Source of the DNA: CAYSWH01 sp964434775
GTDB lineage: Bacteria > Patescibacteriota > JACMRA01
Length of the DNA stretch: 64,000 nt
Direction: 5' to 3'
NCBI GenBank assembly: GCA_964434775.1
Contig: CAYSWH010000002.1
Span: forward strand, 1 to 64,000
Within the stretch, counting starts at the first letter, position 1. Each line of letters starts with the position of its first letter. The notes beneath the pieces are model-generated. The model had not been told where the DNA came from and made no database searches. It was given only the letters and a program-made list of their open reading frames with translations. The position numbers and the translations under genes were made by a program. Positions 1 to 8,562 of this stretch are shown here, piece after piece.

Positions 1-56
1 ATGCCGAAACAAGTTCGCCGTGACAGGTGTATAGGTTATATTCGGATAGACTATAA
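1..56 (+). repeat. Dispersed intergenic repeat, 3' half (copy R1)
   Basis: This is the right half of a repeat found at several other intergenic sites in the window. It starts with GCCGAAACAAGTTCGCCGTG and ends with TTCGGATAGACTATA. The left half lies outside the window. The rest of the stretch up to the next promoter (57-179) shows nothing recognisable. Confidence 0.85.
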
Positions 57-179
57 ATTACTTTGACGCTTCAACGACCTGATTGCCGGAAGGTTTCAAT
101 TCCTACGAATTACTTCTTAGTTCCCGGAGAAAGCAGCTCAGAAAAAAGTTGAGTGATGTTATAATTCAACGGGAAATAC

Positions 180-208
180 TTGAACAAACCATTTTCTTTT
201 GGTATACT
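180..208 (+). promoter_or_regulatory. Sigma-70-type promoter for a leaderless gene
   Basis: A -35 box TTGAAC (180-185), a 17-base spacer and a -10 box TATACT (203-208) lie just before the ATG at 217. Only 8 bases separate the -10 box from the start codon, so transcription should begin at or next to the ATG and the mRNA would carry no Shine-Dalgarno sequence. Confidence 0.75.
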
Positions 209-216
209 AGGAAAAG

Positions 217-867
217 ATGTTTACTTTAATAATTGACTTTGATTCAACCTTTGTTACAGTGGAATCTTTGGACGAGGCAGCCAAACTTTTTTTGAAAGAA
301 GACAAAAAGACTCTACAGATTAAAAAGATAACCGAACAGGCCATGAACGGTGAGTTGGATTTTACTATAGCTTTAGAAAAAAGGCTGGAATTATTGGATC
401 TGGATCAGTCAAGACTAACTACTTTGGTAGATTACTTAAAAACAAAGATTAGCCATTCTTTTCTGATAAACAAATATTTTTTTCAAAAAAATTCCGACCG
501 AATATACGTTATCTCCGGCGGTTTTACTGATTTCATCTATCCGACAATTCGGGATTTTGGAATTAAGAAAGAACAGGTTTTAGCTAATACTTTTCTGTAT
601 AATAAAGATGGTAAGGTTACCGGGTTTGATCCTCTCAATTGTCTGTCCAAGAGTCAAGGAAAAGTAAAACAAGTAGAAGCTTTAAATTTAAAATCTCCGG
701 TTTATGTTATCGGTGACGGTTATACTGACTATGAAATTAGAGAGCAGGGTCCGGCCGATTTATTTTTTGCTTACACCGAAAGTGTTTTTAGGGAAAAGGT
801 GGTTTCCAAAGCTGATTTTGAGATTAGCAACTTTGATAAGATGATAGATTTTTTGAAAAGAGGCTAA
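217..867 (+). CDS. HAD-IB family phosphatase, phosphoserine phosphatase-like
   Basis: The 216-residue protein belongs to the haloacid dehalogenase superfamily. Motif I is DFDST at residues 7-11 with the nucleophilic Asp, motif II is VISGGF near residue 106, and the metal-binding motif is GDGYTD near residue 167. The segment after motif I (VESLDEAAK) resembles SerB-type phosphatases, which hydrolyse phosphoserine to serine. Length fits a SerB core without the ACT domain. The gene stands alone between two repeat copies. The ATG is favoured because a promoter ends 8 bases upstream. The exact substrate is inferred; other small phosphomonoesters are possible. Confidence 0.8.
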   Translation: MFTLIIDFDSTFVTVESLDEAAKLFLKEDKKTLQIKKITEQAMNGELDFTIALEKRLELLDLDQSRLTTLVDYLKTKISHSFLINKYFFQKNSDRIYVISGGFTDFIYPTIRDFGIKKEQVLANTFLYNKDGKVTGFDPLNCLSKSQGKVKQVEALNLKSPVYVIGDGYTDYEIREQGPADLFFAYTESVFREKVVSKADFEISNFDKMIDFLKRG

Positions 868-909
868 AACTGACTTGGTTCGAAACCTTCTTCTAAAACT
901 AAGTTTGAT

Positions 910-1193
910 TTATAGCTAAACCATATTTATAGCCACCCCCTCTTAAACCTAGACATTTCCAAATTCTACTCCGTCACTTGCCAAGTGGTCATCCTGAATT
1001 TATTCGTATCAAATACCTCGCCGCTTGCGGCAGAGGGCCGCAAAACACTGTTTCGGGTCTAGGGCTTGCCCTGGGGTTTGATACCAACAGGGGCTAGCAC
1101 GTTGTGGGGATTCATTTCAGGATCTATCTTCAAAGAGATGCCGAAACAAGTTCGCCGTGACATGTGTATAGGTTATATTCGGATAGACTGCAA
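910..1193 (+). repeat. Dispersed intergenic repeat, long form (copy R2)
   Basis: It begins TATAGCTAAACCA and ends in the GGTTATATTCGGATAGACT block seen at position 1. Inside is a GTCATCCTGAA...TTCAGGATC hairpin that is itself interrupted by a second palindrome bounded by GTATCAAA (1006-1013) and TTTGATAC (1077-1084). The same long form is found inverted at 2700-3014, on the other side of the aldehyde dehydrogenase pseudogene. No protein is encoded. Confidence 0.85.
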
Positions 1194-1345
1194 TATTTCT
1201 CTTGAAATTATACCTACCCGACCTCACTAAATTACTTTCACAGAATCAACAAACACACGAATTTAAGATATTTACGGAATTAAGTTTCATGCTCGTTACC
1301 AACTGGACAACTTTGATCAATTATTACTTGATTCAAAAAAAGATT

Positions 1346-2637
1346 ATGTCCAAATTAGTTTCGATTAACCCGTCAAATTACCAAGTACTTGGTGAAGTAG
1401 AAATTTCCGAAAAAAAAGAAATTCAAGAAAAAGTTAACTTAGCCGGAAAGGCTCAAAAAAAGTGGAGTATGCTTTCCATTCATAAAAGGGTAAGCCAATT
1501 ATCTTCCTTACTTCCTTTGTTTGAGAAAAAGCGTGAGGAATTATCAATTCTGGCTGCTAGGGAGATGGGAATGCCTCTAACCCAAGCCAGGAGTGATTTT
1601 GATTACGGGATTAAGTTTCTAGAATGGTATTTTGAGAATGTATCTAAATATCTCGAACCTGAAATTACTTATCAAAATAATTTTGAAGTGTGTAAAGTTC
1701 ATTATGAACCGATTGGAGTAGTTGCCGCTATCGTGCCGTGGAATTATCCTTTTTCCAATTTTGTTTGGCAGGCCGGGCAGAATTTAGTTGTAGGAAATGC
1801 CGTGATTTTCAAATACTCTGAAGAAATACCTTTGTTTAGCAAAGAAATTGAGAGAACATTTTCTGAATCAGAAGTAATGGAAGGAGTTTTTAGCCAAGTC
1901 TACGGAAACGGAGCAGTTGGGTGGGACTTGGTCAATCAGGAAATTGATTTAATTTGCTTTACAGGTAGTACCAAAACAGGTAAAGAACTGTACAAATTGG
2001 CTGGAGAAAGATCTATTCCGGCCAAACTGGAGCTTGGCGGTTCGGCTCCGGGGATAGTTTTTGCAGATGCCGATATTGATAAGGCTATAGAAACAATATT
2101 TGAAAACAGATTCGGAAATAATGGCCAGATGTGCGACGGACTAAAAAGATTAATCGTTCATAAAAGCAAATATAACGAGGTTGTTACTAAGTTAAAAGAA
2201 GTTCTGGAGTCAAAAAATATTGGCGATCCTCTTGATGGAAAAACGGACATTGGCCCTCTGTCGGCTAAAAGACAATTGGAGCCTTTTACGGACCGACTTT
2301 ATTGGGTAAAGTGACAAGTGATATGAAAGTTTGGCAGGAAGAAGTCTTTGGTCCGGTTCTTCCGATTGTCACCTTTGAAAAAATTGAAGAAGCCCTTGAT
2401 TTGGCCAACGACACTTGCTACGGTCTTGGAGGATATATTTTTACGGAAGATAAAGATATTTTTCAAGAAACTGCAGCAAGAATTGATACTGGCATGATTG
2501 GTCAAAACAATACCTCATATGTTAATCCGGCCAGTCCTTTTGGAGGAAATAAAGACTCCGGTTTTGGCAGAATTCATGGAAAATACGGGTTTAGAGAGCT
2601 CTGTAAAATTAAAGTGGTCTCGGAGGAAAAGAGGTAG
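1346..2637 (+). pseudogene. Aldehyde dehydrogenase (succinate-semialdehyde type), deleted and frameshifted
   Basis: The family oxidises aldehydes to acids with NAD(P). The first part (1346-2314) carries the cofactor motif FTGSTKTG, the ELGG glutamate region and the catalytic Cys in NNGQMCDG. Reading shifts frame near 2278: after RQLE the homologous text resumes in another frame as AFYGPTLLGKV and continues through EEVFGP to the natural end at 2637. About 25-30 codons expected between these blocks are missing, so this is an out-of-frame deletion, not a one-base error. I place the start at the ATG giving MSKLVSINP, as in relatives; a TTG frame from 1202 looks non-coding. Inverted repeats R2 and R3 flank the gene. 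Confidence 0.85.
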
Positions 2638-2699
2638 GTTTCGTGAAAAATATTGGCAACTCTTGAACAAATGGAGTTATTAATTTATTAAATATAATC

Positions 2700-3014
2700 A
2701 ATCCGAACAGAACCTATACACACTTATTACGGCGAACTTGTTTCGGCATCTTGTTATTGCTAGGATTCTCAAATAAATTAAACTCGTACTGTCATTTGGA
2801 ACTTGTATCGGCACCTCATATATCCTGAAATGAATCCCCACAACGCGCTAGCCCCTGTTGGTATCAAACCCCAGGGCAAGCCCTAGACCCGAAACAATGT
2901 TTCGGCCCCCGCCGCAAGCGGCGAGGCATTTGATACGAATAAATTCAGGATGACCACTTGGCAAGTGACAGAGTAGAATTTGGAAATGTCTAGGTTTAAG
3001 AGGGGGTGGCTATA
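2700..3014 (-). repeat. Dispersed intergenic repeat, long form (copy R3, inverted relative to R2)
   Basis: Read on the minus strand this repeats R2: the TATAGCCACCCCCTCTTAAAC block, the CACTTGCCAAGTGGTCATCC block, the inner palindrome (GTATCAAA at 2861-2868, TTTGATAC at 2929-2936) and the GCCGAAACAAGTTCGCCGTA block. The remainder of the gap, 3015-3178, shows no gene. Confidence 0.85.
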
Positions 3015-3178
3015 TGTGGAAAATTAAAATTGACTAATTAATACAATTGTCTTTGGCTCGATAAACTAAAATTAAGCCGGTTTTATTATACTTTAGCCTA
3101 GCAAATAAAATAAAAATAATATTAAACTTAACCCTCTGTTTTGATTAAGGGAGTTCTTAGGGCTTAAAGAAGTAAAAC

Positions 3179-4381
3179 TTACCTACTCGAAATTTGGAAA
3201 ATGCCGTCTTGATTGTTTCCGTTGTCGGTAGTGAAATAGATATTTCCGTCAGGGGCTTCGTAGACTTGCCTAATCCGACCGTATCCTTCCAAAACAGGTC
3301 CTTTGTCTGTAACATCTCCGTTTTCGCTTACTTCCAAATGTCTAATATGCTCATTTTTAAGTACGGCCATTAACAGATCTCCTTGCAGCTCTTTCCACTG
3401 TTCACCCTTTACATATTCCAAACCACACGGAGCAATGGTATTGTCTCCGGAATTCCAAGCAGCACTAATACCTTCAGGAAATTTTTGCAGGTCAGTCATG
3501 GGTACATTACTTTCATCGTAGCCCGGCTTAGGATCCCAGCCGAAGTTTCCTTGAGTTAGTCTGTTTACTTCGTCCTCGATCCAAGAGCCGTGTTCTGCCG
3601 AATAGCCGATTGGTTGCTCACTGCTTTTCATGTCTTCCGGAATTAAGGCTATTCCTTGGACATTTCGGTGACCGTAAGAGTAAATCCTCGGATCAAAATC
3701 ACCGCCCAAGTTTCCTTCTATAGCATTGCCTTCAAAATCAACCCGCAGAATTTTACCGTTAAGACTTTGAGGGTCTTGAGGAGTGGAAGAGTCGGCAGCG
3801 TCACCGGTAGTGACCCAGAGTACATTTTCTTTGTCTATCAAAATTCTACATCCGGAATGACGTCCTCCGGGGCTTGATTCGATATCTGTAATTAAGTCAG
3901 ATCTTTCTTGAACTTCGTTTTGTTCATTCAAAGTTAATTTGGCTACAGTTACTCGGGGGTTTAAATCCTCCACTTCTTCGTTAAAACAAACAAAAAAGGT
4001 CCGGTCTTCTGCAAAATTCGGGCTTAGGTCAAGACCCATCATTCCCGCTTTTCCTTGATTAAAAAGTTTTTCAGGTGTAAATACTGTTTTTGGTGAGTCG
4101 CCCTTTTGAGCAGACTCCACACTACTAAATAAATATAAGCCGGTTTGTCTCTGGGTAAAATAGATTTCTCCTGAAGAAGTAAGCTTGATATCCCATGGTT
4201 TGTGTAAATTATCAGCTACTTGATTTACTTTAAATTGCAAAGATTCTTCTTGATCAACAGGGATAACCAAATTTTCATCGGGAGTCTCTTCAAAGCCGAC
4301 TACCCAGAGAACTGTAAGGACAATAAATGAAAAAACCGCCAAGACAACCAGTAAAGCCGCTATTTTTTTGCTGTAAAGCAT
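3179..4381 (-). CDS. PQQ-dependent sugar dehydrogenase family protein, membrane-anchored
   Basis: The 400-residue protein matches the soluble glucose/aldose sugar dehydrogenase family (beta-propeller, PQQ cofactor, periplasmic or extracellular). An N-terminal hydrophobic helix (about residues 7-28) anchors it outside the cell. Family segments follow in order: DNLHKPWDI, SPGGRHSGCR with the presumed catalytic His, WVTTGDA, YGHRNVQG, EHGSWIEDEVN and FGWDPKPGY. The ATG at 4381 gives a clean signal anchor; the longer frame starts at a TTG next to a TTGACA box (4414-4419), which is more likely the -35 of this gene with a weak -10 (CATCTT). PQQ would have to come from outside unless made elsewhere in the genome. 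Confidence 0.8.
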   Translation of the reverse strand: MLYSKKIAALLVVLAVFSFIVLTVLWVVGFEETPDENLVIPVDQEESLQFKVNQVADNLHKPWDIKLTSSGEIYFTQRQTGLYLFSSVESAQKGDSPKTVFTPEKLFNQGKAGMMGLDLSPNFAEDRTFFVCFNEEVEDLNPRVTVAKLTLNEQNEVQERSDLITDIESSPGGRHSGCRILIDKENVLWVTTGDAADSSTPQDPQSLNGKILRVDFEGNAIEGNLGGDFDPRIYSYGHRNVQGIALIPEDMKSSEQPIGYSAEHGSWIEDEVNRLTQGNFGWDPKPGYDESNVPMTDLQKFPEGISAAWNSGDNTIAPCGLEYVKGEQWKELQGDLLMAVLKNEHIRHLEVSENGDVTDKGPVLEGYGRIRQVYEAPDGNIYFTTDNGNNQDGIFQISSR

Positions 4382-4549
4382 ATACCTGCTAAGATGACTA
4401 TTTAGACTATTTATGTCAAGGATTGAACACAATTTTGATTAAATGTCGGCATCAGTAATAAAAACTTTTAAATTATAAAACCTTGAGTAAACCCTACTTG
4501 AAATTATTTTTATATCCTTTGAATTGATTTATCTTTAAAAAATATAGAA

Positions 4550-4665
4550 CCGGAAACAGTAGAGAATTTCTCACCACTTCCGGCCTAAACTTCGGCGGCA
4601 GCATCTGTGCCGCCTGGAGCGGAGTACGAACCCCGCTTTTTTTGAGGGTACAAAGCCTTACCCTC
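4550..4665. other. Cluster of four hairpins
   Basis: Four inverted repeats sit in about 115 bases: CCGGAA/TTCCGG (4550-4583) with an inner GAGAATTTCTC, GGCGGCA/TGCCGCC (4594-4614), AGCGG/CCGCT (4618-4637) and GAGGGTA/TACCCTC (4644-4665). The third is followed by seven T on the plus strand, terminator-like, although no plus-strand gene lies before it. The block is more GC-rich than its surroundings and lies just 3' of the small membrane protein gene. It could be a structured 3' end, a repeat or a small RNA. Confidence 0.5.
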
Positions 4666-4690
4666 GTGGCTTGGTGTGGACATCGTTGTC

Positions 4691-4885
4691 CTATGGTTTT
4701 TGTTTTTTGGTGACGCTTAATACAATAGTAAGAGCTCCCCCAAAAATTGCTGCAAAAAAAACAATATTCCATGGGAATGGAGCATTGATTACACCAATTA
4801 TTAGGGCTATTACTCCTGCTGTCATAACAGCGAAGAGTAATGCTCCCAGGACTGTATTTAGCGCTAGTATCCAAAGGTCCTTCAT
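4691..4885 (-). CDS. Small two-helix membrane protein
   Basis: The 64-residue protein has two hydrophobic segments (about residues 5-30 and 37-56) separated by a short polar turn with Pro residues, and a Lys-rich tail, so it should sit in the inner membrane. No family was recognised; holin-like or small transporter-like roles are possible but unsupported. It has a perfect Shine-Dalgarno sequence, GAGGAGGT, six bases before the ATG, which is unusual here, plus its own promoter at 4935-4963. A possible short hairpin (CCTGT/ACAGG) is in the leader. The hairpin cluster lies immediately downstream. Confidence 0.65.
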   Translation of the reverse strand: MKDLWILALNTVLGALLFAVMTAGVIALIIGVINAPFPWNIVFFAAIFGGALTIVLSVTKKQKP

Positions 4886-4934
4886 GTAGGACCTCCTCAA
4901 CTAGTTCACCTGTCCGTCACAGGCGAATCTTTAG

Positions 4935-4963
4935 TTTATAGCATACTCTCTCTCTTTTAGCAA
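4935..4963 (-). promoter_or_regulatory. Promoter of the small membrane protein
   Basis: On the minus strand TTGCTA (4963-4958), 17 bases, then TATAAA (4940-4935). Transcription would give a leader of roughly 40 bases carrying the strong Shine-Dalgarno sequence. Confidence 0.65.
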
Positions 4964-4998
4964 GTTTCCGGCTTGATTACAGGAGTTTTTGCGTGGAG

Positions 4999-5880
4999 TT
5001 AGTTATTTTCTCTTTGGACAGGTTTTTTTAACTCCAAGCCGGAGATTATGGTGCCGGAGAATATTAGGATTCCGCCGATAAGCTCCGGAAGGGTTGGGTA
5101 TTCCAGCAGGATGAGGGCTGAAAGCAGGGTAGCAAAGAGGAGTTCGCTGGCGAGGGTGATGACTCCGAGGTTGGTAGAGACGTTGGCAAAGCCGTAGGCT
5201 AGGAGGTAACCAATGGAAACCAAGAAAACACCAAAAATAAAGGCTACAAAAAAGCCGTAAAGGCTGGTTTCTCTAATAATCGATTCTGAACTGAAGAGGG
5301 CTACTCCACCGGCCAGAATCGCCCCGGAAAGACTTTGGTAAAAGACAATTGTATCCCGAGATATATCTTTCATCAGCCTTCTAAGAGTATGAGCTGTTCC
5401 TTCTAAGGCTCCGGCCAAGAAGCCAAAAAGGCCTAGGCTAAGTATGCTTATTTCAAAGGGGTAGACAAAGAGTAAGAGTCCGAGAAAAGCCAAAAATAAG
5501 GATAAAAAATGTTTGGCCGTAAACTTCTCCCGAAAGATAATTTTATCCAAAAGGGCAGTTGAACCCAGACTGCCGGCGTAGAGTAAAAAAAAGGAGTTGG
5601 TTACCTTGATCGTATTAACTGAATAAGTAAAAAAGAGAATAGAAGTCGGAAAGACTATGGAAAAGAGAATTATCAAAAGCCAATTCTTCCTACTCAAATT
5701 TAAAGGCGAAGCCTTTTTATACAAAAGGACCAGGATGATAATCAGGGAAGCAAAAACAGAACGGATTAGGACCTGACCGGAATCACTAAAACTAACTGAC
5801 AGCTCCCTGACCAATATTCCAAAAGTTCCTAGAATAACGGCAGTTAAAAGAATAGACAAAAACCCTAGTCTTTGATTCAT
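4999..5880 (-). CDS. EamA/DMT superfamily transporter
   Basis: The 293-residue protein has about ten hydrophobic helices arranged as two five-helix halves, typical of EamA permeases of the drug/metabolite transporter superfamily. Such proteins sit in the inner membrane and move small metabolites; the substrate cannot be read from sequence. A longer frame to 5958 exists, but a promoter (TTGACG-18-TTAAAT, 5916-5887) lies inside that extension with its -10 six bases before the ATG at 5880, and 293 residues is the usual family length. I therefore use 5880. Confidence 0.8.
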   Translation of the reverse strand: MNQRLGFLSILLTAVILGTFGILVRELSVSFSDSGQVLIRSVFASLIIILVLLYKKASPLNLSRKNWLLIILFSIVFPTSILFFTYSVNTIKVTNSFFLLYAGSLGSTALLDKIIFREKFTAKHFLSLFLAFLGLLLFVYPFEISILSLGLFGFLAGALEGTAHTLRRLMKDISRDTIVFYQSLSGAILAGGVALFSSESIIRETSLYGFFVAFIFGVFLVSIGYLLAYGFANVSTNLGVITLASELLFATLLSALILLEYPTLPELIGGILIFSGTIISGLELKKPVQRENN

Positions 5881-5886
5881 TATTTG

Positions 5887-5916
5887 ATTTAACTTTGAAA
5901 CAGCAGTTTTCGTCAA
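5887..5916 (-). promoter_or_regulatory. Promoter of the EamA transporter, leaderless type
   Basis: Minus-strand TTGACG (5916-5911), 18 bases, TTAAAT (5892-5887), then six bases to ATG at 5880. The -10 box is imperfect. Confidence 0.5.
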
Positions 5917-6007
5917 TAGGCTTTGAGTAGGATAGTAAAACAACTTCAACTTAGACATCTCGTGGAAGAGAGTTATTCCAAGGCAAAATGTCCAATCTTT
6001 ATGTTTT

Positions 6008-6036
6008 AAAGACCCTGAAACGAGTTCAGGATAACG
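6008..6036. repeat. Fragment of the dispersed repeat (GACCCTGAAACGAGTTCAGG core)
   Basis: This short block matches the central hairpin of the dispersed repeat (compare 16080-16105 and 19983-20010). The flanking parts of the repeat are absent or eroded. Confidence 0.5.
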
Positions 6037-6144
6037 TATCTACTCAAATGTTGATTGCTTTAGAAGTCCAAACGAGTTGAGAGTAGCTTGTTTGGTTTGA
6101 GAGAAGTCTTAAGCTAGAACAACAACTTTTTACTTGAACAGTAA

Positions 6145-7416
6145 TTACTTCTTCCTCTGCCAAGAAAAATAAGCTCCGGCAATAAACAAAATAGCCCCGC
6201 TAACCAGCATTAAGTAATTTAGATTACTAAAATTAAAGACAATCATTTTGATAATTACAGCCAAAGCAATACTCGACCAAATATACATACCCAGGCCCTT
6301 GTCGTAAACTTTGACCGAGAGAGCCAGGTAAGCCAAAACCAGAATAAATAAAAACAGCTCGATGACACTGGCTCCGGAAGAGTTAGTCGCCGCAAAGAGA
6401 AGCAGGAGAGAATTTACCACATAAAAAACTTTCTTGGTGTAGTCTTTTTTAAACTCTATTATCTCGTGAGAGAGCCAAAGGAGATAAACTATCTTCATAA
6501 AATAATAGGCCACAAAAGGATTTTCCGGAACCAAAAAACCGCCGGCCAGCCCGAATAAATTACAAAAAATTATTAAATACGGGGTTTTGTACTCATCCCC
6601 CAAAAGCCTAAGTCCCGTCAGATGAATTGCAATAATTGAGATAGTAAAAGCCATTAAGCCGCTGGCAGCCAAAAAATTAGTAACGATGCCGATATTCTGA
6701 GGTATAATTACCAAAAAACCGGCGATAGTATAAAGCAAGATTTTTGTTTTATCGATGTCTTCTTGTTCCAAAGCGATTTTTGGAAAAATCAATACTGAAG
6801 CAAGTACAATGTTTGATAAGCTCAGACTGACCAGGATAGCTAATAAATTAATACTGCCCGGAAAAGCAATGTTGAGAATTACTCCCAGAGCAATTAAACT
6901 AATCAACATATATTGCAAGGCACTAACATAGTGATTTTTTAGTAGGTAACCATAAATCAGAGAAACCAAAAACCAGACACTAAAGATTTCCGTAAAATAT
7001 GCTTTGCTAAAACCGATCTCAAAAACATTAAAAGTAGCATAAATTGCTGGTCCAAACCCTAGAAAGGCTATCAAAAACAAGATTTCCGCATTACTTTGAA
7101 ACTTAGGATTGTTAGCATACTTAAAGCTAAGAGCTACCAGATTGATTACAATAATAACAAAGTAGATAATTCCCAGCTGAGTAAAACTGTCAAAATTAGT
7201 CCAGTAATTTGAAACTACCCCAAAAAATCCCGATAGTAACAAAAAAGGTCCGACGATCATTAGGATGTTACTGATATCCAAACCTTCTTTTTTTTCGGTG
7301 TGTTTGTTTTTGCTGGAGTCAATGGTTTCTCTGCCCACGCTTTCCGAGTCGGCAATTTTTACAATAATATATGTGATAATTAGAAGCAGCGAAGCTACTA
7401 GAGCACCCAAAAACAT
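6145..7416 (-). CDS. Polytopic membrane protein of unknown function
   Basis: The 423-residue protein begins with a hydrophobic helix, followed by a charged Lys/Glu-rich loop (about residues 25-48) and roughly a dozen further hydrophobic segments to the C-terminus. The layout is loosely reminiscent of DUF2157- or DUF2339-like bacterial membrane proteins, but no diagnostic motif was seen, so no function is assigned. It lies between the EamA transporter and rpsO, all on the minus strand. Confidence 0.65.
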   Translation of the reverse strand: MFLGALVASLLLIITYIIVKIADSESVGRETIDSSKNKHTEKKEGLDISNILMIVGPFLLLSGFFGVVSNYWTNFDSFTQLGIIYFVIIVINLVALSFKYANNPKFQSNAEILFLIAFLGFGPAIYATFNVFEIGFSKAYFTEIFSVWFLVSLIYGYLLKNHYVSALQYMLISLIALGVILNIAFPGSINLLAILVSLSLSNIVLASVLIFPKIALEQEDIDKTKILLYTIAGFLVIIPQNIGIVTNFLAASGLMAFTISIIAIHLTGLRLLGDEYKTPYLIIFCNLFGLAGGFLVPENPFVAYYFMKIVYLLWLSHEIIEFKKDYTKKVFYVVNSLLLLFAATNSSGASVIELFLFILVLAYLALSVKVYDKGLGMYIWSSIALAVIIKMIVFNFSNLNYLMLVSGAILFIAGAYFSWQRKK

Positions 7417-7499
7417 ATCCTAATATTTATCAGGTAAGTTTATAAAATAATAAACCAACCTTTTTCGAGAAAGATTGTAACGAGCGATTGGTTTTTTGT

Positions 7500-7778
7500 C
7501 TATTGAATCTCTTTTAGATTGTTGTTGGAAACAGTTTTTTTGTATCTAGCGGGGCTAATTGTAGCCAAGTACTTCAACAGCTTTCGTCTTCTTCCGACTT
7601 TTTTAAGTAGTCCTCTGCGGGAAGAAAAATCTTTGGGGTTAGACTTAAGATGGTCGGTTAAATTAACTATCTCGGTAGTTAAAATAGAGATTTGCACTTC
7701 GGGAGAAGCCGTATCTGTATCATGAGTCTGATTTTCTTTAATAATCGTTGGTTTTTTCGCTTTGATTTTCTTTGACAT
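7500..7778 (-). CDS. rpsO: 30S ribosomal protein S15
   Basis: The 92-residue protein carries the S15 signatures: [13 protein letters not shown] near residue 22, NLTDHLK, and [20 protein letters not shown]15 binds the central domain of 16S rRNA and helps build the platform of the small subunit. The usual HKKDHHSRRGL loop reads [11 protein letters not shown] here, so two His residues common in this rRNA-contacting loop are replaced. Length is normal. A TTGACA box lies upstream on the minus strand near 7841, with a weak -10 17 bases later and a short leader. Confidence 0.95.
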   Translation of the reverse strand: MSKKIKAKKPTIIKENQTHDTDTASPEVQISILTTEIVNLTDHLKSNPKDFSSRRGLLKKVGRRRKLLKYLATISPARYKKTVSNNNLKEIQ

Positions 7779-7835
7779 AGCAAGTAATTTCTAACTTAGG
7801 GATAATATTTAATTTTGTCAATTGATAAGGTGAGA

Positions 7836-8399
7836 TTAAAACTTGACTTGGATGTTTTCTCTTTCTTTAGGGTTAGTAATCTCAAAAAAGTCAGCGGGTT
7901 TAGCACCGGCCAGCCCTTTAAAAATAATAGCCGGGAATTGATCTTGATAAGTATTATAATCTTCGACTGTACTATTGTAGAATCTCCTGGAAGCCAAAAT
8001 TCTATCTTCCGTATCTACCAGCTCCTGTTGTAACTCCAAGTAGTTTTGATTGGCCTTCAACTCCGGATAACTTTCAGAAAGGGCAAATAATTGTCTTAAA
8101 GCTCCGGTAAGCATATTTTCCGCCTCGGCTTTTTCTTTATTTATTCCTTGAATGTCAATAGCCTGTTGTCTGGCTTTGATTACTTTTTCCAGGGTTTCAC
8201 TTTCGTACTTGCCTGCACCTTTGACAGTTTCAATTAAGTTAGGGATTAAATCGTACCTCCTTTTTAGTTGAACATCAATGTCGCTAGCCGCCTCTCTAAC
8301 CTTATTCTTCATACCAATTAAGGTGTTGTAAGTCACAATAGCAAAGATTATTATCAAAACTATTAGACCAAGAAAACCTCCTCCGATTAATAACCACAT
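7836..8399 (-). CDS. LemA family protein
   Basis: The 187-residue protein has one N-terminal transmembrane helix (about residues 3-24) and then the LemA helical domain, with the hallmark RRYDLIPNLIETVKGAGKYE and later SYPELKAN and RRFYNSTVEDYN. LemA proteins are membrane-anchored helical-bundle proteins of uncertain role. I choose the ATG giving MWLLIGGG; a 26-residue upstream extension is AT-rich and unlike the family. It is divergent from the next gene and shares a compact promoter region with it. Confidence 0.9.
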   Translation of the reverse strand: MWLLIGGGFLGLIVLIIIFAIVTYNTLIGMKNKVREAASDIDVQLKRRYDLIPNLIETVKGAGKYESETLEKVIKARQQAIDIQGINKEKAEAENMLTGALRQLFALSESYPELKANQNYLELQQELVDTEDRILASRRFYNSTVEDYNTYQDQFPAIIFKGLAGAKPADFFEITNPKERENIQVKF

Positions 8400-8480
8400 A
8401 AAATATATGTTAAATAAATTATTATAAATTGAACCAATATTGTCTTTATAAACATTCAAAAATGAAGTAAAAAGCAAGCT

Positions 8481-8517
8481 TTGTCAAGTTGACAAATCTG
8501 AGATATATTAATTTATA
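8481..8517. promoter_or_regulatory. Divergent promoters with back-to-back -35 boxes
   Basis: TTGTCAAGTTGACAA (8481-8495) is a near-perfect palindrome made of two TTGACA -35 boxes facing apart and separated by one base. The plus-strand box (8489-8494) is 17 bases from TTTATA (8512-8517). The minus-strand box (8487-8482) is 17 bases from CATTTT, a weak -10, and would serve the LemA gene. Confidence 0.6.
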
Positions 8518-8562
8518 TTTTCTTAATTAGGCTTTAGTAATTAATACCAATTAAACGCAAAT

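Noticed and set aside
1202..1345. N-terminal extension of the aldehyde dehydrogenase from a TTG
   Set aside because: The added 48 residues do not resemble the family, and an ATG with a typical family start follows.
2270..2300. Programmed frameshift in aldehyde dehydrogenase
   Set aside because: About 25-30 conserved codons are absent, and no slippery site with a stimulator is seen.
4494..4874. A 126-codon frame over the hairpin cluster
   Set aside because: It overlaps the better-supported small membrane gene in another frame and reads through the structured block.
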